A stretch of DNA of 64,000 bases from JAUSFM01 sp964343705 (GTDB lineage Archaea; Nanobdellota; Nanobdellia; Woesearchaeales; UBA12501). Shown here piece after piece: positions 58,059 through 64,000 of the stretch; the first letter of the stretch is position 1, and each line of letters begins with the position of its first letter. A program made the position numbers and the translations under genes. Under the pieces are notes generated by a model. That model ran no database searches and was not told the DNA's origin. It worked only from the letters and a program-made list of their open reading frames with translations. The DNA is taken from assembly GCA_964343705.1 (NCBI GenBank), contig CAYFJX010000003.1:62001-126000 (forward strand). Reading direction: 5' to 3'.

Positions 58059-58481
58059 TTTAAATGTTTCCATTATTTTTGGTACAATCTTTGTCATATA
58101 CTCTTCCTTGCAATCTTTCTCAAAAGCAAGGGGATCCCACTCTCCTTTTAACCTTGTTCTATCACTTGCCCATACATACGCCATTGCAGTAACACAAGAA
58201 CCATCAACTAAAACATCAAGAGCAACTAACCTGTAACCTTCATCCTCAAAATGTGCAAGTCGGCGCATACTTTCATTATCAACATCAAATAAAACTTTAC
58301 CTTCAACAGTTGCACCTTCTTCAGGTGTTATTGCTGGGTACAGTCGCGGTGTGTTGCCATCATAAATCTGAAATTTCTTGTAGTCATTAAGAACAGCATT
58401 TTCTGTTCTAAAATTCTTGCCTGTAACTGCTTCTACTACTTCAGGAAATAATAATGTTCCATAGACAAATACGTTTGTCAT
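58056..58481 (-). CDS. gamma-glutamylcyclotransferase-like (AIG2/GGCT) protein
   Basis: 141 residues from ATG 58481, overlapping the MtaB gene's TGA. Signature VFVYGTLLFPEVVEAVTG, the PAITPEEGATVEGKVLFDV strand and catalytic-site region RRLAHFEDEGYRLVALDVLV (Glu) are those of the GGCT/AIG2 fold. Substrate is probably a gamma-glutamyl amine or peptide. Confidence 0.9.
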   Translation of the reverse strand: MTNVFVYGTLLFPEVVEAVTGKNFRTENAVLNDYKKFQIYDGNTPRLYPAITPEEGATVEGKVLFDVDNESMRRLAHFEDEGYRLVALDVLVDGSCVTAMAYVWASDRTRLKGEWDPLAFEKDCKEEYMTKIVPKIMETFK

Positions 58482-59767
58482 ACAATCCTCGCCCGCAAAT
58501 CCCATTGTGTACAATCAGTAACTTCTACTTCAACTTCTTTACCCATCAAATCTTCATCTGATTGCACAACAATTTGTTTGTAACAATAGTTTTTGCCAAT
58601 CCAACTGTTCTCTACACCTTTTCCTTTTTCAGAAATAAAAACCTTGCCTTTCCAACCAAGCCATTTTTCTTTATTCAACTCGCGAGCAACCTCATGGAAA
58701 ACTTGCGTCATTCGCTGTGTTCGGTCTTTGATCACACCACCTTCCAACTGCTTCATTTTTGCAGCAGGTGTACCAGGCCGTGGCCAAAAACGAGAAAGAT
58801 TGATCACATCAGGCTTGGTCTCACGAACAACCCGAATGGTTTCTTCAAATTGTTCTTCTGTTTCTCCAGGGAATCCACAAATAATATCTGTTGCAATAGT
58901 AATTTCAGGAATTGCCTCTCTCATCTTATTTACAATTATGCGATATTCATCAACAGTGTACTCGCGATTCATTCCTTTCAACACTTCGTCACTTCCAGCT
59001 TGCAAAGGGATGTGTAAAAACTTGAAAATCTTTGGATTCTTGTACACTTCTATAAGGTCTTCAATAAAGTCAGGAATAAAATTGGGGTTGCTCATGCCCA
59101 CACGCAGTTTGAAATCTCTAGGTATTGCAACAATCTGTTTGAGCAACTCAGCCATGTTGGTTCCAATGTCTAACCCATACGCACTGCTGTCTTGTGATGT
59201 CAACCAAATCTCCTGTACTCCTTCTTCAACAGCTTTGCTGATGTGTCTCACAATATCTCGTGGTCGGTATGAATACAAATTGCCACGTGCCTGTTTTGTT
59301 TTACAAAATGTGCAAGATCCTTTGCAGCCCTGTCCCATGGGGACAATTTCAATAAGTTCATTTTTTCTAATTCGTGGCAGGTCAAGACGATCTTCTTTTT
59401 CGACTTGTAATAACTGGACTTGGTTACCCGCAAGTGTTTCCCGAACAGCCTCACCAATTTTCTTGATCTGGAAAGTACCAACAAGACTATGACTCCCACA
59501 CTTTTCTAGTGTTTTCTTGCCACGTTCTGATTGGGGGATGCACCCAGTGATGATCACTTTTTTATTCTTGGATTCAAGGTCAGCCAATGTTCGCTTAAAC
59601 TTGCTCTCTGTCGGACCTTTCACAGTGCAGGTATTATATACAACAACATCTGCATCATCAGCATTGTCTACAATAGTGTATTGCTGATCTTTCAGCAGGC
59701 CTTGCATAATCTCAGAATCAGCAACATTAGCGCTACATCCCTGTGTTATAAAGTAAACCTTTTGCAT
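58478..59767 (-). CDS. tRNA-t6A37 methylthiotransferase, archaeal MtaB
   Basis: 429 residues. UPF0004 N-terminal domain with three Cys (TQGCSANVADSE, YNTCTVKGPTE, ITGCIPQSERGK), radical SAM motif GQGCKGSCTFCKTKQARG, TDIICGFPGETEEQFEET, then a TRAM domain (KVFISEKGKG, IVVQSDEDLMGKEVEVEVT). Converts t6A to ms2t6A at position 37 of ANN-decoding tRNAs. ATG 59767 is chosen; the longer frame up to 59851 crosses the promoter and a MITE. Confidence 0.94.
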   Translation of the reverse strand: MQKVYFITQGCSANVADSEIMQGLLKDQQYTIVDNADDADVVVYNTCTVKGPTESKFKRTLADLESKNKKVIITGCIPQSERGKKTLEKCGSHSLVGTFQIKKIGEAVRETLAGNQVQLLQVEKEDRLDLPRIRKNELIEIVPMGQGCKGSCTFCKTKQARGNLYSYRPRDIVRHISKAVEEGVQEIWLTSQDSSAYGLDIGTNMAELLKQIVAIPRDFKLRVGMSNPNFIPDFIEDLIEVYKNPKIFKFLHIPLQAGSDEVLKGMNREYTVDEYRIIVNKMREAIPEITIATDIICGFPGETEEQFEETIRVVRETKPDVINLSRFWPRPGTPAAKMKQLEGGVIKDRTQRMTQVFHEVARELNKEKWLGWKGKVFISEKGKGVENSWIGKNYCYKQIVVQSDEDLMGKEVEVEVTDCTQWDLRARIV

Positions 59768-59808
59768 GCTCCATTGGGGAAATAAGGGGAATATAAAGCT
59801 TTTGGAGC

Positions 59809-60018
59809 TGGTGTGTCCCAAATCTTGCTTTTTGTGCAGGAGGGGTGGCACTGCGGTGTTAACTACTCAAATCCATTCGTAGTGTTAACGGAAATCACCT
59901 CATTATTCGGCCGCAATCTGAGCAAAGCTCAGATGCGTCAAGGAGCTTCGCCCCTTGAGATTTCCTGATAAAACCTTGCGGCAGTGCCACCCCTCAGAAA
60001 GACTCTTGGGACACACCC
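59809..60018. mobile_element. 210-bp MITE-like element, copy 3
   Basis: Same orientation as copy 1, with one base change at its first position (TGGTGTGTCCC). Target duplication TTTTGGAG(C/G), 59800-59808 and 60019-60027, 8 of 9 equal. It lies between mtaB and the DnaC-like gene and supplies no promoter; the TATA box (gcttaaatataa) is just outside. Confidence 0.92.
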
Positions 60019-60066
60019 TTTTGGAGGGAAACGCTTAAATATAATCACTCTGCTTCAGTGGTTATT

Positions 60067-60807
60067 ATGGCTAAAAATGTACTTCCTATTGAACCTTATA
60101 TGACTGATGCAGTTATTGCAACACTTATGCGATCTTATGAGGGACTTGGTTATGACACTGAAGTAAGAGAGGATCAGTTACAGCTTTCCTTAAACGAACT
60201 TTCTCCAAGAGATAGGGAAGCTCTTGCACTTGATCTACGGTTCTTTGCACAGAATCCAAATGTTCCTCTTGAAAATATCTGCTGCAGACTAAGTAATTTT
60301 GAACCAAAGAATGGGGGCCATGAAGAACTACTCAAGTATGCAGATATGCTTTTGAATTTGGATGATCCTATCAAGGCAGCTGGACTCTATGTGTGGGGTG
60401 ATCCTGGTGTTGGAAAGTCACACTTAACAATTGCAATGGCAAAAGAGTTTATGCGACGCGGCCTCGATGCACACTTTACAAATGCAGATGATTTACTCAA
60501 TAAAGTGAGAAGTGGCAGGGCATTGAAGCCAGGCCAAGTATGGGTTATTGATGATTTAAATTCAGGGTATGCAGTCTATGCAGGAGAGTTTACAAATCTT
60601 GTCTTGCATATTCACAATAAAGGAGGTCGACTTTTTGTTACAAGTAATCAACCCTATGAAACTTTTGTGGAGCAGCGTTTTGGAGCGAGTGCTTCAGCAG
60701 AAGCTAACAGAATGCGCTACGACGACCGAACACGTGCAATGTTTAAAATTCTTAGGGTAACTGGTGAGAGTCAACGGCAAGCTGATGCATGGTATGCTGA
60801 GGCGTAA
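60067..60807 (+). CDS. DnaC/IstB-like AAA+ ATPase
   Basis: 246 residues. Walker A GDPGVGKSHLTIAMAKEF, Walker B VWVIDDLNS, sensor 1 FVTSNQPYE and a C-terminal Arg region. It is of the DnaC/IstB helicase-loader type, with a 95-residue N-terminal part that has no IstB signature. No transposase is beside it. TATA cttaaatata 27 bp upstream of ATG 60067 indicates a leaderless start. Confidence 0.85.
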   Translation: MAKNVLPIEPYMTDAVIATLMRSYEGLGYDTEVREDQLQLSLNELSPRDREALALDLRFFAQNPNVPLENICCRLSNFEPKNGGHEELLKYADMLLNLDDPIKAAGLYVWGDPGVGKSHLTIAMAKEFMRRGLDAHFTNADDLLNKVRSGRALKPGQVWVIDDLNSGYAVYAGEFTNLVLHIHNKGGRLFVTSNQPYETFVEQRFGASASAEANRMRYDDRTRAMFKILRVTGESQRQADAWYAEA

Positions 60808-60829
60808 TCATCTTGTTGAGAAACCTACA

Positions 60830-61651
60830 ATGAAACTTCTAAAAACTTTGGGACAATTTGTTGCTCACTTAGCATTAGCTTCAGCGTTGGTGGGTGCTCC
60901 GCTGTACCTACGAAATGCCCGGCAAGCTGCGTGTGAAGAACTAGCAGCAAAAGAACTGCCAAAAATTATGGCTGCACAAAATAAAGCGCTCAAAGAGCAA
61001 GGCATTGAACATTCAGTGGTTCCTGACGTGGTGTGCTTGCTACCGGATGAGGCACGACTGAGCCCTGCCTTTATTGCTTATGATGATCTGTTCTCAGATT
61101 TCAGGGGAGTATTCATGCCTGAAGATAAAGAGAGGGAGCGACCAACTATTTATGTTCCTCCCTCAGTCACCTTGCGATTACCTGGTGACGACCTTGTTCA
61201 ACAATTTGCAGAACGGTATTTTCCAAACAAGTCACCTCACACAATCCGTCAAGTTGTGGCACATGAGCTTGGTCACCTGGTTACCTATGAATACATAAAA
61301 CAATACAACCTTCCAATGCCACCTGAAAGGGAAGATGATCCTCGAATTCCAAATCTTAAAGTTGTTCATGAAGGTATTGCAGAATATTTTCGCTACAAGG
61401 CAACAGGCGAGGCATTTGCTGTAGAAGATGATTATCGCTATGAGCTCGTGCCTGGCTTTATTGGTGAGATGACTTTCTATGTGGGTGGATTTCTTGCGGT
61501 TGAACCAGTAATTGAAAAACATGGAAAAAAGGGCATGTTGCATCTTATGAAAAACCCGCCAACAGATGATGAACTTGAAGTCTTAGATAGGTATCAACAC
61601 AGGATGCTTACTGACCTTGCAGCTGAACAACCTGTCCTACTTACCCCTTAA
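60830..61651 (+). CDS. membrane-anchored zinc metallopeptidase-like protein
   Basis: 273 residues from ATG 60830 (MKLLKTLGQF). N-terminal helix (8-28) is a signal or anchor. VVAHELGHLVTYEY has the HExxH zinc site; a downstream Glu is in VVHEGIAEYFRYKA, giving a gluzincin-like HExxH..E. No family name recognised. It starts 23 bp after the ATPase stop. Confidence 0.78.
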   Translation: MKLLKTLGQFVAHLALASALVGAPLYLRNARQAACEELAAKELPKIMAAQNKALKEQGIEHSVVPDVVCLLPDEARLSPAFIAYDDLFSDFRGVFMPEDKERERPTIYVPPSVTLRLPGDDLVQQFAERYFPNKSPHTIRQVVAHELGHLVTYEYIKQYNLPMPPEREDDPRIPNLKVVHEGIAEYFRYKATGEAFAVEDDYRYELVPGFIGEMTFYVGGFLAVEPVIEKHGKKGMLHLMKNPPTDDELEVLDRYQHRMLTDLAAEQPVLLTP

Positions 61652-61694
61652 TTTTCTCACTTTTTCTATTCAAAATCATAACATTTATATATGG

Positions 61695-61710
61695 GTTCGT
61701 ATATGCGAAC
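61695..61710. promoter_or_regulatory. inverted-repeat operator of the metal ABC transporter
   Basis: GTTCG-tatatg-CGAAC lies directly after the TATA-like atttatatatgg and about 29 bp before the znuA-like ATG, so a bound protein would block RNA polymerase. A DtxR/MntR-type metal regulator is the likely ligand. Confidence 0.6.
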
Positions 61711-61738
61711 TTTTAGTGATATCTTGGAGGTTGAGAAA

Positions 61739-62689
61739 ATGAAAAAAATACTACTATTATTGCTAACTTTATCCTTGTTGATTGCTGGCTGTGGCCAAGC
61801 AGATACAACAGGGGACACAGGAAAACTAAATGCGGTTTCTACCATTGGCATGGTTAATGATCTTGTCAAAAACATTGGTGGGGAACACATTGAAGCAGTT
61901 GGTCTTATGGGACCAGGAGTAGACCCTCACTTGTACAAAGCAAGTGCAGGCGATGTAGAAAAACTACAATCAGCAGATATTATATTCTACAATGGTCTTC
62001 ACCTTGAAGCAAAAATGGGTGAAGTTCTTGAGAAAATGAGTGAGCAAAGAAAAGTTGTTGCAGTTACTGACACTATTGACAAGGAAACTCTTCTAGATTC
62101 TCCTGACTATGAAGATCAGTTTGATCCACATGTGTGGTTCGATGTTACTATGTGGACCAAATCAGCAGAAGTTGTTCGAGACAGTCTTATTGAGGCAGAT
62201 CCAGAACACAAAGCTGACTATGAGGCAAATGCAGCGGCATTCATAGAAAAAATGGAAGCTCTTCACACAGATGTTGATACAAAAACAAAAACAGTTCCTG
62301 AAGGACAGCGAGTTCTTGTAACAGCGCACGATGCGTTTAGTTACTTTGGACAAAAGTACGGTTTTGAGGTAAAAGGACTTCAAGGAATTAGTACTGAATC
62401 TGAAGCAGGAACAAAAGATGTTGCAGACCTTGCAGACTTTATTGCAGAACGAAAAATCAAAGCTGTCTTTGTTGAATCATCAGTACCACGACGTAATGTT
62501 GAAGCACTGCAAGAAGCAGTTGCAGCACGAGACTGGGAAGTCACCATTGGCGGCGAGCTTTTCTCTGACGCAATGGGCGATGAAGGAACAGTTGAAGGAA
62601 CCTACCTTGGTATGGTAACTCACAATGTGGATACTATCGTTGGTGCTTTAAACGGTGAAGCTGGATCCACAGGTGAAGCACATGACTAA
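61739..62689 (+). CDS. metal ABC transporter substrate-binding protein, TroA/ZnuA type
   Basis: 316 residues. Signal with lipobox LLIAGCGQ; ATG 61739 behind TTGGAGGTTGAG. TroA fold: VSTIGMVNDLVKNIGG, GVDPHLYKASAGDVEKL (His ligand), FNGLHLEAKM, FDPHVWFDVTMW (second His), VTAHDAFSYFGQKYG (His) and Glu/Asp in FVESSVPRR and GELFSDAMG. Ligands fit Mn or Zn. No long His-rich loop is present. Confidence 0.93.
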   Translation: MKKILLLLLTLSLLIAGCGQADTTGDTGKLNAVSTIGMVNDLVKNIGGEHIEAVGLMGPGVDPHLYKASAGDVEKLQSADIIFYNGLHLEAKMGEVLEKMSEQRKVVAVTDTIDKETLLDSPDYEDQFDPHVWFDVTMWTKSAEVVRDSLIEADPEHKADYEANAAAFIEKMEALHTDVDTKTKTVPEGQRVLVTAHDAFSYFGQKYGFEVKGLQGISTESEAGTKDVADLADFIAERKIKAVFVESSVPRRNVEALQEAVAARDWEVTIGGELFSDAMGDEGTVEGTYLGMVTHNVDTIVGALNGEAGSTGEAHD

Positions 62690-63431
62690 AAAGCCTATAG
62701 TTGTAGAAGTAGATGATCTCACAGTTGCATATCATGAAAAACCTGTGCTGTGGGACATTGACTTCAAAGTTCCTCAAGGAGTACTACTTGCAATTGTTGG
62801 ACCAAATGGTGCTGGAAAAACAACACTTATCAAGAGCATCCTTGGTTTGATCAAGCCAGCAGCAGGACAAGTTCTTGTTAAGGGAAAATCCTATGAAAAA
62901 AACCGCAAGCTTGTAGGTTATGTGCCACAGCGTGGCAGTGTTGATTGGGATTTTCCAACAAGTTGTCTTGACGTTGTTATGATGGGTCGCTATGGTGATC
63001 TGGGATGGTTTAAGCGCCCAGGAAAAAAAGAACTGGATGTTGCACTCGCCAGCCTTGAAAAGGTGGGAATGGCAGAGTATGCTGATCGTCAGATCAGTCA
63101 GTTATCAGGTGGCCAACAACAGCGTGTATTTCTTGCACGAGCACTTGCACAAGATGCAGACATCTATTTTATGGATGAACCTTTTGCAGGTGTTGATGCT
63201 GCAACAGAACGGGCAATAGTCGCTATTCTAAAAGAACTGCGAAAAAATGGCAAAACAGTTATTGTTGTACATCATGACTTACAAACAGTAAAAGAGTACT
63301 TTGACTGGGCAATGTTACTTAATGTTCGTCGTATTGCACTCGGTCCTGTGGATAAAGTTATCACAGCAAAAAATCTTCGTGCAGCATATGGTGGGCGTGC
63401 AGCCTTCTTGCAAAAAATGATGCAGGAGTAG
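62682..63431 (+). CDS. metal ABC transporter ATPase
   Basis: 249 residues. Walker A GPNGAGKTTLIKSIL, Q-loop VPQRGSVDWDFP, signature LSGGQQQRVFLARAL, Walker B DIYFMDEPFAG, switch His VVHHDL. Overlaps the binding-protein gene by 8 bp. The GSVDWDFPT stretch is typical of Mn/Zn-type importers (ZnuC/MntB). Confidence 0.95.
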   Translation: MTKKPIVVEVDDLTVAYHEKPVLWDIDFKVPQGVLLAIVGPNGAGKTTLIKSILGLIKPAAGQVLVKGKSYEKNRKLVGYVPQRGSVDWDFPTSCLDVVMMGRYGDLGWFKRPGKKELDVALASLEKVGMAEYADRQISQLSGGQQQRVFLARALAQDADIYFMDEPFAGVDAATERAIVAILKELRKNGKTVIVVHHDLQTVKEYFDWAMLLNVRRIALGPVDKVITAKNLRAAYGGRAAFLQKMMQE

Positions 63432-63435
63432 GTGC

Positions 63436-64000
63436 ATGATGGATCTTGCAGCTTTAGTATCGGACTACACCTTTCAAATTGTCGCACTAGGTGTAGCTAT
63501 TTTTAGCTTTGTTGCAGGTGGTCTTGGCTCGTTCGCAGTCTTGCGAAAACAAAGTTTGCTTGGTGATGCTATTTCTCACGCAGCATTGCCAGGTATTACA
63601 TTAGCATTTCTTTTAACATTGAGTAAGCATCCTCTTGTTCTACTTTTAGGAGCAGCTATAGCTGGCTGGATCGGAACGCTTGTTATTTCAGTTATAACCT
63701 CTTATACTAAACTCAAAAAAGACGCGGCAATGGGTATTGTCCTTTCAGTATTTTTTGGTATAGGGATTATGTTGTTGACTCTTATTCAAAAAATGCCGCT
63801 TGCAAGTCAAGCAGGACTTGAAAGTTTTTTGTTTGGTAGTGCATCAACACTCCTGAGAAGAGATGTGCATACCATGATTGCACTCAGTGTGATTGTAATA
63901 GTTTTACTGTATCTCTTCTGGAAAGAGTTTAAAATTATCACGTTTGATCCTGACTACGCAGCAACTCTTGGGTTGCCTACACGACGATTAGATATATTAT
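63436..64000 (+). CDS. metal ABC transporter permease, 3' end outside window
   Basis: 188 codons visible from ATG 63436 (GGAGTAGGTG before it). ABC-3 family: VAGGLGSFAVLRKQSLLGDAI, SHAALPGITLAFLL, and AAMGIVLSVFFGIGIMLLT are the hallmarks. Five to six membrane helices visible before the window ends at TLGLPTRRLDIL. Confidence 0.93.
   Translation, partial: MMDLAALVSDYTFQIVALGVAIFSFVAGGLGSFAVLRKQSLLGDAISHAALPGITLAFLLTLSKHPLVLLLGAAIAGWIGTLVISVITSYTKLKKDAAMGIVLSVFFGIGIMLLTLIQKMPLASQAGLESFLFGSASTLLRRDVHTMIALSVIVIVLLYLFWKEFKIITFDPDYAATLGLPTRRLDIL

Noticed and set aside
58593..59492. 299-codon plus-strand frame inside MtaB
   Set aside because: Antisense shadow of a conserved methylthiotransferase, without domain signals.

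Overview
The window is from an archaeon, probably of the DPANN type (Woesearchaeota-like; the phylum is a guess). The support is: archaeal-type PEP carboxylase (ppcA), Dph2, an archaeal/eukaryotic-type MtaB, a thymidylate synthase with a long archaeal N-terminal domain, AT-rich TATA boxes about 25-30 bp upstream of many start codons (often leaderless), GGTGA/GGAGG ribosome sites inside operons, and two tRNA-Leu genes with bulge-helix-bulge introns. The metabolism suggested is fairly complete for such a lineage: aconitase, isocitrate dehydrogenase, PEP carboxylase, glutamate dehydrogenase, superoxide dismutase and a thiol-redox machinery (two VKORs, DsbA, CcdA).

Layout. 1-2947: end of a tRNA-dihydrouridine synthase, a head-to-head pair of gene remnants, a secreted Cys-rich protein and IMP dehydrogenase, which seems to start with AUA. 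3275-5410: operon of TrhO, pterin dehydratase and two VKORs. 5464-9545: radical SAM enzyme, methyltransferase and a metal/redox cluster (DUF411, DUF302, Cys-rich anchored protein, small membrane proteins). 10169-15725: cold-shock protein, thymidylate synthase, and isocitrate dehydrogenase divergent from aconitase. 16003-23342: NnrE, then a seven-gene operon that I read as an arsenosugar-type organoarsenical pathway. It starts with a radical SAM-ArsM fusion and continues with arsenate reductase, MTAP-like phosphorylase, a MerA/Lpd-like flavoprotein, a TVP38 protein and two glycosyltransferases of the TIGR04283/TIGR04282 kinds. 24198-28595: thiol-redox membrane operon (DsbA, CcdA and companions) ending in an H1-like ATP-cone protein. 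28837-31353: an operon containing a Nudix hydrolase, divergent from an NrtR-like regulator across palindromic operators. 31350-35607: class III aminotransferase, aldehyde dehydrogenase, glutamate dehydrogenase and glutaredoxin.

35756-46554 carries the two tRNA-Leu genes (GAG and UAG), both interrupted in the T loop and both preceded by a decayed copy of their own 5' half. Between them lie a methyltransferase with a structured leader and an operon headed by a CARF/HTH regulator (DUF3179 protein, glycosyltransferase, aldehyde dehydrogenase, acetolactate-synthase-like enzyme). 46791-58058 holds a broken HicA with HicB, PEP carboxylase, a divergent FtsZ, a pentapeptide-repeat protein, SOD, Fic, an Fe-S scaffold fusion and VapBC. 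58056-64000 holds a GGCT-like protein, MtaB, a DnaC-like ATPase, a membrane metallopeptidase and a Zn/Mn ABC transporter whose permease runs off the end.

Repeats: three nearly identical 210-bp MITE-like elements (3020, 45157, 59809) have terminal inverted repeats and 9-bp target duplications. Two copies of a separate element of about 150 bp (15782, 28670) show compensatory changes in two stems, so a folded RNA or DNA structure is conserved. No CRISPR array, rRNA or complete transposase gene was seen.
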